Assembly (NCBI GenBank): GCA_027186245.1
Contig: CP114485.1
Coordinates: forward strand, 6,944,001 to 7,008,000
Length of the DNA: 64,000 nt
Direction of reading: 5' to 3'
Source of the DNA: Coriaria nepalensis
Taxonomy: Eukaryota > Streptophyta > Magnoliopsida > Cucurbitales > Coriariaceae
Under the pieces are notes generated by a model. It did not search any database and was not told the origin of the DNA. It saw only the letters and a list, made by a program, of their open reading frames with translations. Each line of letters begins with the position of its first letter. Positions within the stretch are counted from its first letter, which is position 1. The position numbers were made by a program, and so were the translations under genes. Shown piece after piece: positions 34,761 to 47,216 of this stretch.

Positions 34761-36650
34761 GGACATGGTGCCTCTATAAATATTAGCCCCTCTTTCCTCT
34801 ATTTGGTTATTCATAACAGAAATTGTTTGATTCAATGTCAAGTACTGAGAGTGATCCTTTTAAGCTTTCTTCCCTTTGCACAGCTCGGTAGGAAAATAAT
34901 TCAACGCTTTAATTACCTTCGTCTTCTCATCTTTCCGAATCTCTTGGCATTGATCCAACCACTAGTAGGTTTAAGGGTTTGGGTTTTTATCAAACATGGA
35001 GCGTTTGATTATTCAAAAGCTAAATAACATCTAGGGAAGATCACATAGGACCCAATTGCCCTCCCACCAATATTTTACTCTTTCAAGATTAAGTAATCCA
35101 CTTTCCTGTTTCAAGCTACCAAAGTACAAGTGTACCTTTGAGGTCGACTTTTTAGTGATGGCAGCCCAAAAGCTAGGGTTCATTCAGCATATTCCCTTGC
35201 CATTGACCTTAATATTAAACATCAATTTCCTTTATTGACACATTATTTTATGGTGATTGAGGAGTTGGTTAGAGTTTTGATTACCATCAAGTCTCGGCAG
35301 CCGTAGTTTTGGATGTTTCATGTTCAGGACCTGAGTGCATCAACATCTTCCCTTTTCTTTAGTTTTTAGGGGTACTTGGTGATGAATCTTTTTACCCTGT
35401 CTTTTGCTATCATTCTTGCATAGCCAAAGATGGATTGGTTTGGCAGGTAGCTTTTCTTTGCTTCGATGACCTCTTTATCAGGATCAGAGTCGGCTGGACT
35501 GAGTTCCAGTAAGCCAACTTTAGGCCAGAAGATGAAGATGATAGGTAGGTATTTTATTCTCTTTGTAGTATTTTCCTTTTCTCATTCCCTTGATTTAACT
35601 GATGTTCTCTTTATTTTCAACAGCTAGGAAGTCTAGTAGAATTGCTGAGACTTGGTCGGTAGGCCCAGGTTGATGATAATCTTGTGGTCCTTTCTTTTGA
35701 CGATGATCAGTTTGATGCTCAGTTAGCCATCAAGGTCTCTTTAGTCAGGGCTGATATTTAGGCAGCAAACATTTCTCCCTTTGTTTACACGTCTACTTAT
35801 CTTGTTGTACTTATACTTGCTATGCAGGTGGCAAATGCTTCAAAGCCGGGGCAAGTGTAGGAAATTAGTTGTTCTAACTCGTACTTCATCCTCATTACTT
35901 GGGGGGTGCCCCAAGTCATATTTTACCGATGCTGAAATAGCTTTCGGGAGTCTCGGCACATCAGATGCAGAAGTTACTACTGGATCCTTTTAGGTAAGTC
36001 TTGACTCTGAAAATTTGATTTCCTTTTCAAACTTTTAATCTTCTAGCTCAGATTTTGTACTTTCTTTATCTTATAATCAAATTATCCCTCTTTAGATATG
36101 GCGGAGGTTGATCCTCAGGAGATCACGAGGCATTCCTAAGAGTTCTCATTGCTAAGGCTGTCAAAGGTACTCTACATTATGAGGCCCTAGCCGATTGATT
36201 GGTTGCTTAACTAGGAAGACACTATATTTGACCAGTACGATCATTTCAGGACTCTTAAGGGTGAGATTGACCATTTGGTTCAGGATAGAAACATCGCATA
36301 TTTCCAAAGAGCTTTGTCATAGGGCAAAGAGCGGCTTTCAAAACTGTCGTTAAGGAGCTCTCTTCTCAGATTGTGGTGACATAACTCAAGACTATCGAGA
36401 CATAGCATTTAGGAGTTAAAGGGTTGGTTATAGACTATTGATGATAAGACATTAGGCTATAAAGAGGTCAGGGATTCAACATTCATCGACTGTCACTTGG
36501 TTAATCGTCTATATCTTGGGATATACTGCAGTCGTGATGGAGGCAGATAAAGAGCTCGAGTGGACTAAGGTCGCCAGGGATGCTATCTGAAGATTCTCCT
36601 TTCAAAGGGATTAACCTATTTTTCATTTGATTGTTTCGGTAGACTTATCA
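34760..36650 (+). pseudogene. Intron-bearing accessory ORF antisense to gypsy pol (decayed)
   Basis: A TATA box (CTCTATAAATATTAGCCC, about 34771-34788) is followed by a coding-like region with canonical intron borders. One intron is 35545-35623 (GTAGGT...TTTTCAACAG) and another is 35994-36095 (GTAAGT...CCCTCTTTAG). A third acceptor ends at 35827 (CTATGCAG). Exon pieces read VDDNLVVLSFDDDQFDAQLA, VANASKPGQ, MAEVDPQEITRHS and EIDHLVQDRNIAYFQRAL, the last coiled-coil-like. Stops and frameshifts break it. It lies just past the integrase end of a minus-strand gypsy pol and points towards it, the place where Tat-clade gypsy elements carry an extra antisense ORF. That identity is inferred from position and structure, not from a recognised domain. 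Confidence 0.48.
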
Positions 36651-36859
36651 CCGGTAGTGTTATATGACCTTTTGGATAGGTCAAGAGGCCGATCTTTTTA
36701 TGACTTTTGCTAATTTTTTTAGTGGGTCGGCCTAGTGGCTGCGCATTTAGCCGATGTTTTGACATTTTATTTCCGTTGGTATTTTATTTATTTTGCGACC
36801 GACCTAGAAAAAAAAAATGCATAGCCAAACATCCCTTTCATCACGTATTCTCGAATATG

Positions 36860-39075
36860 CCTGAAAATAAAAGTGGTTGATCGGCTTATATTGCATCACA
36901 CCTTCTAGACTTTCTAGCCAATAAGCGTTGTTTGAAAATTATCGTCGCACACGCAAAGGTCCTTCCTAATTAGGAGCCTGATTTCCATAAGCTTTGGACA
37001 TACCTATTTGCCTGATTGGTTATAGTACTCTCTAGACAAGGTCTCTAATCGCAAATGATTTAGGTTTCACCCTTTTATTGTAGGCTCTAATGACTCTATT
37101 TTTTGAGTCGTCAAGGTATTTAATGCATCCAATCTTTCTCCTTCCAATTCTTCTAGCTCAATATGCATTGATTCAGAGCACTCGAAGGAGTTAGATCATT
37201 TTGCAAGGTGATTCTCAGGATTTTAATTGAATTTTCTATAGGAAGTACAACATTATGACGATATACTAAATAGTATGATGTAGTAGACATACCAGTCTTC
37301 TGTTTCATCTTATAGGCCTATATGGTTAGTGTTAGGAGGTCTTACCATGGTCTTAGATTCTCCTTAGTTCTCTTCTTGATCAGACTTATCACCACCTTAT
37401 TAGTTGCCTCGACATGGCCATTGGCTTGAGTAGAGTAAGGAGTGGAAGTGACTAATTTGAAGTTGTGTTCCTCCGTGAACTCGGCCACTAAGCCACTATT
37501 GACCATGGTGTTATTATCTGTAGTAATGGTCTTTGTGACCTCGAACTGATAAACAATCATTTCCTTTAAGAACTCTATGATCTCCAAGCTAGATTAATCT
37601 CTTTAGTGGTACACTTCAACCCACTTAGTAAAATAGTATGTAGCAATAAGTATCTATGTATGATGCTTACTCGACTCAAGATATATCTGACCGATCAGAA
37701 CAATAGCCTAGCCTCTAAATAGCCAAGGTTTTATGGTCAATTTCATTTCCAGAGCTGATTACTTTTGGATTAGTATGCATCTCTGATAACTCATACATCC
37801 TTCAGAGTATCTAATAGAGTCCTTCAGGACAATCGGCTATTAGAAGTTATGCCCCGTAATAAACTAGCACATTTTTCGTCAGGCCTAATGAGATCCATGA
37901 ATTCCTTTATTGACCTCCCTCGTGCTCTTTATGCCTTTAGTAAATATGAGGCATCTGAGAAGCAAGTCGTTATGTCCTCGCCAAAATAGCTTTGTCCCTA
38001 ATAAAGTATAGTTAGGTGCTAGTTAGTGGAGTTTAACTAGGTAATCCCATTTAGATTTTGAAGATACTAGGTGAGGGACAAACGTCAATCGACTGCCTCT
38101 AGATTTTCTAAGCTGAAAACTTAAAACTCAACCTCCCTCGAAGAAAGAATCAGGTGATTCCGCTTATAAACAGTCACTATCCTATAAATACCCCTCTAGA
38201 ATATCTAGGCTAGATGTTAACTGTGCTATACTGTTCACACCGGCATTGAAGGATTGGGGGATATGGTTTAGCCACCATTCTTCAAATTCTTCTAAGAACT
38301 AAATGGCTATGATGAAATATCTGGTTAATCTGTGATTGGTACACTTGTAACCTCAAGATCTTTAATTTACTACCAACTATAACTCACTGAAGTTTGCTAT
38401 GCGAGAGGCACCGAGCTCCAACAGAATTTCAAAACCTATAATCAAGACTTCATATTCGACTTGATTATTTGTGTAAGGGAAATTAAGCTGGAAGGACAAA
38501 GTACTATGTACTCCTTCTCGCAACCTAACAGAGATCCCGACTCCTTCCATGTGTTCGGTACTAGACCTATCAAAGTGCAATTGCCAGACCATTCGCTCGA
38601 CATGTAGTACTTCAAACACATCATTGCTAGTAATTTGGTAAAAACTCGGAAGAGTGATCAGCAAAAAATCAATCAGTGCTTATCCTTTCACCTATTTCTG
38701 GGGTATATATCATAGGATGAATTTGGCCAATCCTAGGGCCTATTTGCCTAAGCGCTCTTTGAGAGTCGACCAAAATAACAAGTATTTAACGAGGTTGGTT
38801 CGGGCAATCACCAGAACATGAGTGTTCAACAAGTAATGTCCGAGTCTTATAATGGGAAAATATAAATCAATAATGAAAGTATATCGTATCTCGATAGGAG
38901 TCAAGACTTTGCTGAGATAGTAAATGGCATGCTCATACTTTGCGTTATTCTCCTAAGCCAAGAGGTAGTTGCCAAAATGTATAACCACATTGGTTGGCCT
39001 CTAACGATTGGGGAGAGCACCTACGATATGGCTAGATATCATTTAAAGCTGTCGAATGCTTCCTGATGGTGAGGC
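36860..39075 (-). pseudogene. Ty3/gypsy pol relic (RNase H, integrase), Tat-like
   Basis: From right to left on the minus strand. About 39070-38700: the end of the RT/RNase H region (CQEAFDSFK, SKVLTPIEIRYTFIIDLYFP, KWALGLAKFILRYIPQ). 38377-38664: a second, archaeal-type RNase H-like domain (WQLHFDRSSTEHMEGVGI, NNQVEYEVLIIGFEILLELG), with the first catalytic Asp in LHFD kept. About 37760-37342: integrase core (IDLIGQIY-like, YFTKWVEVYH, TITTDNNTM, TPYSTQANGHVEATNK, with DDE residues recognisable). About 37000-36860: integrase C-terminus (EGPLRVRR, NAYWLESLEG, PINHFYFQAY). Frames change repeatedly. Protease, gag and the RT core are missing beyond about 39.08 kb. A double RNase H arrangement is typical of Tat/Athila gypsy groups. 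Confidence 0.78.
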
Positions 39076-39580
39076 AACAAATCCAAATATGAATTAGATA
39101 AGACTTATAGTGTTTTGAGACTCACCTACTAGGGTGATATAGAACCTAATCGGTACTCATATAAATGCTACATTAACTCATTTAAAAGATTTGTGATACA
39201 TTCAAACTTGTTCAATTAAACAAAAATTAAAGAGTTAAATAATTAATTAGTTTAATTTATTACATCATTATGATGCAGCACAACTAAGTCTAAAAATATA
39301 AATAAAAAGTTAATTTATTAGTTAAATTTACTAAATCATGATCTAATTTATGGTTAAGAAAATATTTCTAAGGCCCAAGGGAATCCAGTTGGCCAATAAA
39401 GTATTAGTGGGCCAAATTAGTCTTATGGGTGAGGCGCTAATTATTCTTTAAATTTTATCGAATAAAACAATATAATAATTTTGAAATTATTAATCCATTA
39501 ATGTGAGTCCGATAAAACTAGAACTAATGGGTTATCTTCGATTCTCATAAATTTATTTTAAGCAAACCAGAATTTAGATA
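39076..39580. other. AT-rich stretch, no gene seen
   Basis: Junction between the truncated gypsy pol and the LTR-like unit to the right. No primer-binding site or LTR terminus could be identified here. Confidence 0.35.
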
Positions 39581-41899
39581 CAAGGGAAAAAGGCACGGCT
39601 CACTTATCTATGAAAAGGAGAAGAGCAAGGCTCTTCTCCCAAAACCTTGCCACTCCTACCATAAAGAAGTGAGAGAATTCGTTATTTCATCTTCTTCTTC
39701 CTTTCCCTCCAATGAATCTCTTTAAGATGATAAGCAAACCAAGATAAATAATTTGTGTGGATAACGATTACCAACTAAACATAAGGACGATTCTTGAATC
39801 TCAAATTTTCTGATTGGCGGCTAGCGTCGGTGATGGAAAAAAGAGGAGCTCGGATCAATTCTATAAGTTTGAAAATGAATATCTCTTCCTCTTTCATTTT
39901 CTCTTTATGGATGTTTTTGATACTTTTCTCTCTTGAATGTTGTGAACATTTCTTATATAATCTGTGAGCTTGGCATGAAATGTTTTTTAATATCCCTTCC
40001 ACCCAGATTTTTCGTATAGACTTATACACATGAAATGTTGGAAAAGGCAGTTCGAAACCATGTAGCGGAAGCGAACAATCGGTCCCAATCCATAACAAAA
40101 ATTTTCTAAAAAATGTTTTAGTGATCCTTTATATACATAAAAATTAATCATACATCTATATGAAGAGGTCATACCTTTTCCTATGTAAATCAATCGTCAA
40201 GACTCACACCACAATCTTCTAGGTCGATCTTCAACATAATATGACGTGTGTGGGCTTGTAGAGATGACAAGGTTTTTCTTTTTCTTTTTCTCTTAGAAAA
40301 ATCTTTACCTGAAAAAACTTCTGAAAAAACTTCTTCTAAATAATTAAAATGAGATGTATTTATAGAAGTCTATTAGGGATTTTTAATTAATTTAAACTCT
40401 TTAAATTAATTGAATTGATAATTCAATAATGATAAGATTATCATCAGATGATATTTTTGTTATGATCAAATCTTGTTAAATCTAATTTAAAATAGTGTCT
40501 TATCTATTTTAAATCATATCATCTATTTAATAATATATTTGATAAGATCAAATTTAATTTAAAATAAAATGTTATTTATTTTAAATCATATCATCATTTC
40601 GATGATATATTTGATTCAGTCAAACCTATTTAAAATAGAATCTCATCTATTTTAAATAAAAAACATATCTTATTTGAATTTTAAATTAGTTTCTCAAACA
40701 TATCAATTTAATATTATATATAACATATTAAATTTAAAATCAAATATATTATTATTTAATTAATTAATTCCGAATTTCACCATTTAAATACATCTTTTAA
40801 TTAATTAATTAATTAACAATAATTATCTCATAATTACAAATTTATCCGAGAAAAATATTTTCTTGCAAATACATCATTTTCAACCTTTGTCATTGTTACC
40901 CTATACAGCATTTTATAGAGGCAGCATGGGAACCATGAATCTATAATTTTAAGCACTAATAAATTAGATTATTAATCAAACTCTTTGATCTAATAATTTT
41001 TGATTTATTAATCCCAATATTATTTCACTAAAAATATGATATTGCACTTTTGCAATTATAGAACATATTTACTAAGAAATCTTTAGTAGTCTATTGATAT
41101 AATCATTTCATGCATTCAATCCTCCAAAAATTGATTCATAATTAGAACTGGTCAAATTTATCGTTTTACCCATCTAATTATCCTTTTATCCTTTAGTACC
41201 ATTAATTCACTAGTGAACGGTCAATTTATAATTTGATTATAAATTTGAACTCAAAACTATTCAGTTCCAGAATTAACTCTTAAGAGAACTAATATACAAT
41301 ATTCTATGAAGAAGGTTTAAAGTCCATATCTGTAAATCATGTTCCTAACCACTTATCCCAATAAATCTCCAAAACAAGAGTTTTTAGTTTGATATACAAA
41401 CAAACCGTGACGAGTGAATCAAAAGATCAAGTTGACATAAACAGGTTTTCGTGACAACTCGGGATTCAGACTGATCTATATATGATCATTGATTGATATG
41501 AATTTAATCTTTTATGGTAAACGGTATTTTAATAAAGAATTAATTCATATCGAGTCATGTCCTATATAATCCAATTATATAAAATACCTCCACTAAGATG
41601 TCTATCTACATCAGTGATCTGTATCTAGATCACATGCATTCATAATGCTAGTGAACCGTACTAGCAACCACTTATATATTTTAATATGTTGCGGATAATT
41701 TAATTCATTATCTATAATCTTAATCCTTTCATACTAATACAAGATTTATAGTCACATTATTGTATTTGGAATTATCTGATATTTATTCATATTATTCGAT
41801 AATAATACATTCATAACAATTATATATAGAACAATATCACTTTTATTTATTTTATTAAAATAATACTCATTACATACTTTCAGAGCACCATACCCAACA
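39580..41899 (-). repeat. Long LTR-like unit (minus orientation), possible solo LTR
   Basis: On the minus strand it begins TGTTGGGTATGGTGCTCTG at 41899, a typical LTR start, and continues through AT-rich sequence. A TATA box (CTTCTATAAATACATC, complement of about 40353-40368) lies near 40.36 kb, followed by a leader-like region. Two overlapping minus-strand frames (39775-40098, 39987-40193) lie in this downstream part and are probably not genes. Part of the unit (40.74-41.29 kb) recurs inverted at 31.79-32.35 kb. The left end is uncertain. No target duplication or primer-binding site was found. Confidence 0.5.
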
Positions 41900-42640
41900 A
41901 ATACTGCAGTAAAAGATCAGCCTATAAAATACATTTGCTAGTAATAATTATACTTTCAAATCATTCACATAAAAAATGCATGACTAAATTTATATGAAAG
42001 AAGAAAAATATAATTTTTGCATTATGAAAACTAAATAATAATAAATGGTTTAGCCCTTGACAAATGTACTTATCAGAAATTAGACGAATCAAAGCTTGAA
42101 ACTGATGGAACTAGATTTAAAAGAAGCTTTGTTTGTAAGTTAGCTTGACTTGTACCGATCTCCACCAGTTTGGTCTTTTAAAAGAAAAAAAAAACAATTT
42201 TTTAAGAGTCGAATTCTCAATCATACATATTTCTCCCTTCTTTTTATAATGGTTTACAAACTCATCTTCTTATCAACAAAAATTCAAATTTGAAAGTCAC
42301 CAAATCACTTTAAACCTTATCTTGATCTCTTGAACCCTTTATTCATGCTAAAATTAGTTGGCTTGATTGATTTTATGGTCTAAAAACATAATAAAATAAA
42401 ATAATTTCTTAAAATAATAAGTCTCATTTATTGATAAATATTTCTAATAAATCACTAGCTCGAGCATGTTTTTAAGCACTTATCAGGACTTATTTACGTT
42501 TTCTAGTAAAGCTAGGTTCTTTTTAAGTTCGGAGATATACTTAACTAAAGTTCACATAATTATCCTACCATAATACAAATTTAACAAATTTAAAGTTATG
42601 TTCCATATGCCCTGAATCCTACACATGAATTCATCTCAAA
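41900..42640. other. Intergenic stretch, no gene seen
   Basis: AT-rich sequence without open frames of note or recognisable repeats. Confidence 0.4.
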
Positions 42641-42649
42641 TCTTAATAT

Positions 42650-43250
42650 CATTATTTACAAGGCCTTAAGTGGAAGATGCAACCTAAATCCAAGGATCCA
42701 CTCATTCATGACAACGCATTTTGAATCATAAAGAATCTCCGATACACAGTTAGCATCTACCACATTTCCTTTCACATTTCATCGTTTACATTTCTTATTG
42801 TTATTATTCAAAGCAAAACAATTTTTCTATAAGTAACCTTACCTTACTTGAAGCATTTTCCAGTTTTGACAATTAATTTTCTTTTTAGTAAATTTATTTT
42901 TCTATCCATTGTTATTATTATTACTACTAGTAGAAACTTTTTTCTTTTCATTTTTACCTTTAACAAATAAGATCAAATTAGACATTTTACTTACTCTTGA
43001 ACCCACAGGTACTATAGACTCATTTGGTAAAGCTTGTAAAAGATTATCGCTTGATTAGTATGGTCTAATGCTTGATATGTTTCTCTTAACGCTAAAACAA
43101 GTTTAAGAAATTTATTTAAGTTCTCATCTAGACTCTTAGACACATTCATCTCACAAGTAAAATAATGTACCCTTGAGAAAACCTAAAATCGGTGCAGTTT
43201 GACTAGAGTAAAGTTTTTCTAGCTTACCCACCCCAAAGAAATAGAGGCGT
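42650..43250 (-). pseudogene. Copia gag-to-protease fragment, minus strand
   Basis: The minus strand, in alternating frames, reads KLEKLYSSQTAPILGFLKGT, then MNVSKSLDENLNKFLKLVLA and LRETYQALDHTNQAII, a clear UBN2-type copia gag. An Asn-run and Lys-rich region follow (SSNNNNNG, KNKFTKKK). A short string (VVMNEWILGFRLH) sits where the protease motif WILDSGC would be, with DSG degenerated. At least two frameshifts and several stops are present. It stops at about 43250, where an unrelated plus-strand copia piece begins. Confidence 0.6.
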
Positions 43251-43254
43251 CTTT

Positions 43255-43762
43255 ATCCCATATACTTCAAGAAGCTGGTTTAACTACTACACGACGCTCT
43301 TGCACTGCTATGGAACTAAATGTTAAATTGACTACTCCATAATTTTTGGAATTTACTAGTTTGAATTCTGATGACCAGTCTTTTGATGATCCTACAAAGT
43401 TTCAAAGACTTATTGGAAGATTGTTCTATCTGGCAACAAGGCCATAGGTCATTTTTGTTTTGCAGTTCTTAAGCCAACATATGCATAGTCCTAAGTGTTC
43501 TCACTATGAAGCTACTCTACGTGTGTTGAAGTACATTAAACATAATCTAGGGCTTAGTCTTTTCTATAGCTCTTCCATCTCATTGTCCCTCAAAGCATAT
43601 TGTGATTCAGGCTGGCTTCGTTCCCCATTTCATAGAAATCAGTCACTAGTTTTTTCATTCTCCTTTGGTGGATCCCTTCCTTCTTGGAAGTCTAAGAAAC
43701 AAAGTAAAGTTAGCAAGTCATCTGCTAAGGGGAATTTTTGGGCTTTATTTTCTTCTTTCTAG
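43255..43762 (+). pseudogene. Copia RT C-terminus and RNase H fragment, plus strand
   Basis: QEAGLTTTRRS, FQRLIGRLFYLATRP and then LQFLSQHMHSPKCSHYEATL, RVLKYIKHNLGL, AYCDSGWLRSP and SWKSKKQSKVSKSSAKG. This is the end of copia reverse transcriptase running into RNase H, with the acidic D of YCDSDW changed to G and SSAEAEY lost. One stop lies after ATRP. The fragment is out of context: there is no integrase before it and no LTR after it. Confidence 0.75.
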
Positions 43763-44790
43763 AAGCTTTTTCGGTGCTATACTGAATTTTTAGATTTAAT
43801 AATCACATTTATTTTATATATCTAACTTAGTTTTATCATTTAAAAATATTTTAATCTTAAATCTTTTGGTATTTCAATGATGAACTATGAAATATTGAGA
43901 AGAAGAAACGGAATTCTATAATATTTTTTGTTAGAAATTTCTTATTTGGTATTTATTAATTTGGATATTGGAATTGAATTTTATTATTAAGCAGGTTACT
44001 TTCTTTAGGAGTTTTTTTTTTCTTTCTAAATTTAAAATATTAATAAATATGATATTAAATTTTAAGAGATATAATCTTAATTGATAATTATATATATATT
44101 TAAAATTTACCTAAAATTTTTAATTTTGTAACGTTGTTCTTGAGTTTTTTCCTTATTTAATAAAATCATTTTTCTCCAAAGAAAAAATTAAAAAAAAATT
44201 AAAAAACATCCCCTAATTTCTCATTTGTATGATTTCTACGGACGATTGTGATCTAATTCAAGTCTCCTTCCTGCTTTGTCCGATTATGAAAAATACTGTG
44301 GATGTCAATCATTTCACATCTCCATCTCATAATAGCGAAAGAACCACAAGTAGTTGAATAACAGAGTGAATTATTTTCGTTTACAACTTATAATAATTGC
44401 TATTGCTTTCTCTCTTGCATGGATACCTGTAGTGGTAGTAAACTATCTTCTTTTTTACTTGTATTAATTAGTTCTCTACAATCTTCATACATCCCTTTGG
44501 TATAAGATGAATTTCTCCAACGCCAACTTCTTTATTGTTTGAAATATTGACGTAATAAACTATTTAAGAGAAAAAAAAACCAACAAACAAACAAACGTAA
44601 AACTCCCGATATTTATTGTTTCTTCTTATATTTTCTAAATATTTCAAGTTACAACAATAAGAACACATTACATATTAGAATCTAGATTGATCAGAAAGCT
44701 CTAAGTAACCTTTAGCAAATAAAAGAGAACATTAACATACCAAGTCATTGGAGCTAGACATCTTAGTTTCCACTCCTGAACGATATTGCA
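43763..44790. other. Intergenic, including the 3' flank of the receptor kinase
   Basis: AT-rich with no recognisable gene. The right part is the expected 3' untranslated region of the minus-strand receptor kinase. Confidence 0.45.
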
Positions 44791-47216
44791 TCAAAGGGAA
44801 GGGCAGGGAGGAGGAGGAACTTCAACAACTCCTTCAAGCATTGGCACAACCTTCCTCATAGTAGGTCTAAGAGAAGGATCCTCTTGAATACACCAAATAG
44901 CAACCTTCACAAACCTCTCCAATGTCTTCCAATCTTCCACGGATTCGATCTCAAATTGAAACAAACTACCCAAAGTCCCTTCCCGATAACAATCATAAGC
45001 CCAATCAGTTAAAATCGCTCTCTCTTCATTACCTGGCTCCATATCTACACATCTTCTGCAGCATATTATCTCAAGCAGCATTACACCAAAGCTATAGACA
45101 TCTACTTTGACCGTAACAGGCATGTTCCTAAACCATTCCGGAGCAACATACCCTTTTGTCCCTCTAATCGCAGTATGGGTGTGGCTCTGATTCATCAGCA
45201 AAAGCTTTGATAATCCAAAATCAGATATTTTTGCCCCATAATAGCCGTCAAGAAGAATATTTTGGGGCTTGATATCGCAATGAATGATCTGAGAACTACA
45301 CTCTTCGTGCAAGTACAAGAGCCCTCTTGAAATCCCAAAGGCTATTTGGATTCTTTGATTCCAACTGGGTTTCAAATCACCAAATAAGAAGTTTGCCAAC
45401 GTGCCATTACTCAAATACTCGTACACTAAAAGTCTTTCGGACGCTTCGTCGCAAAATCCAAGCAATCGAATGAGATTTTTGTGTTTTTGTGGTGCGTTTG
45501 GCCAATCACGTTCATTTCCATTCGGAATTCCTTTTCCCCATCTTGTATCATTGTATTCAATTTCTTCACAGCCACAAATTGACCAGAACCTTTTCTTAAC
45601 TCTCCTTTGTAAACTATACCAAAAGCTCCCCTTCCTAATTCTTCCTTGAACCCATCTGTTGCTTCTAAGAGTTGTTTGTAACTAAAGAAATGGATATTTG
45701 TTTCTATCCCGGAACTTCCATAACTACTCTCGTTTTTCTTCTTGTAAATTAACACAAAACCTAAACATATAACTCCAATCAACAACAAGTTAGCAAAAAA
45801 AGAACCACCTAAAAGCACTGATCCTGCAATTATCAAAGTGTCCTGGTTCTTTTTCTGATCCCCCCTCGGAAGACTATTGGGAAAATCTTGTGAGCCGGTT
45901 GAAACATTATCTTTCTTAATCTTTACTAAAACCTTTCCAAGAAGATTATTATCCTTCTTCCCATTTGAGAGCGGTATCCTCTTCTTCCAACAGGTATTCC
46001 CAAATCTATGAACAGCAACTGCGCACAAACAATCTTCCAAGCATGAAATTTTGCACTCCTCTTCACTAAAATCATTATATGTCGCATAATCCGATAACGG
46101 CCAATCCACATTAGTCAGCTCTTCAAAACTATATAGCTCCGGATTCATTTCACTATCTCCACAGCTCGGCGTAAAATTCGACTTGCAATTACTAAATTGA
46201 TCACTTGGGTCAAGTAAAGAGTACCCTCTTGGACATGAACAATTAGGCCTCCCATCTGAATTTTTCGTACAAATACTATTATACCCACAAGTTCCACTAC
46301 CCACATAAACCAAATTATCTACACAAATATCATCCGGTTGTAACCAAACGGCGGTCCAATTTCCAATATTGTCATCGGAATTTTTTGGGTGGTAATAAAT
46401 CGTCAGAACGCCGTCAAAATCAAGCGTGGTTCTAAAGTAAAATTGATCACTCGAGATATTTTGCGATCTTGTCCTCAGATTAACTTGCTGCCCATTCTCT
46501 CTCAAAATATACAATTCTCCCAATACATTAAACAATAATTTCTCACCTGGACTAGAAGTAATTGAATCATCAGCTGTACCTCTACTATAATAAGCTTGAT
46601 TACTAAAAGTACTAGGCAAGTTTATAGTAGTAAGATCAACACTCCCATCTTGTTGAAACCTTAGCTGAAACTTTCCTCTTGAAAAATTGGTCTCTGATTT
46701 TCTTGATGAGAGCACATCACCTCTTAAAAGTGTTTGAGTTGGCAAGATTGTATCACTTGGGTTTCTAAAACTCTCCCATAACAGGACAGAATCTCCATCT
46801 TCAAGCACAAAATTGCCTGTGTCGTTCATAAACCCACGAGCAATTCTACGGGTGCTATTGTTTGTGCCCGATTTCCATAAATCTTGTTTTTGAGGACCAG
46901 TAAGGACTAAGCCATTGTCAGAAGTGAGTTCTAGTTTTGATCCCTTAACGGCAGGAAGATCTCCATTAGCATACCAAACTATGGTTCTTTCTGATATTTT
47001 GGAATACCAAATGCAAAGTAAGAAGAGGTCCGGGTCGGTTTTGATTTGGCGAAAGCCGAAGGAGAAATCACCGGAAGGTGAAGACGGCCAAGAGGAGTTG
47101 TCTTTTGCATCTAGAGAATCACCTATGGTTACAGTACCATTAATTTGTGCAATAATTGAAAGGAGTAGAGGAAGAACAGATAGGGATAAGATGATGTGAG
47201 CAAAGAAGGAAGCCAT
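44791..47216 (-). pseudogene. G-type lectin S-receptor-like Ser/Thr kinase (LECRK/RLK1-like), frameshifted
   Basis: A single-exon plant receptor kinase at the plasma membrane. The first frame (596 residues) opens with a signal peptide (MASFFAHIILSLSVLPLLLS). It continues with a B-type mannose-binding lectin domain (about 30-150) and an EGF-like Cys-rich segment (CGYNSIC...CSCPRGYSLLDP). A PAN/apple-type region (CLEDCLCAVAVHRFGNTCW), a membrane span (about 461-490) and the kinase start ([14 protein letters not shown], catalytic Lys in VAVKK at 551) follow. At HHKN (578) the frame is lost through an 8-bp tandem duplication and ends 18 residues later. The second frame resumes at [20 protein letters not shown] with [12 protein letters not shown] (a non-RD kinase, Cys in place of Arg), DFGLSK, APEW and an ordinary C-terminus (VPPPPCPSL). 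Everything else looks intact. Family members sense extracellular signals and act in defence and stress responses. As sequenced it would give a lectin receptor without a working kinase. Confidence 0.93.
45476..45491. repeat. Perfect 8-bp tandem duplication causing the kinase frameshift
   Basis: TTTTTGTG at 45476-45483 is repeated at 45484-45491 (CACAAAAA twice on the coding strand). With one copy, HHKN would run directly into the [14 protein letters not shown] sequence normal for this kinase subdomain; with two, the frame shifts. The length equals a hAT target-site duplication. Confidence 0.95.

Noticed and set aside
39775..40193. Two overlapping minus-strand frames (107 and 68 codons)
   Set aside because: They lie downstream of a TATA box inside an LTR-like unit, overlap in different frames, and show no recognisable domain.
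45426..45649. Reading the frameshift in the receptor kinase as an intron
   Set aside because: No GT-AG pair fits around 45476-45491, kinases of this family are single-exon, and a perfect 8-bp duplication accounts for the shift exactly.
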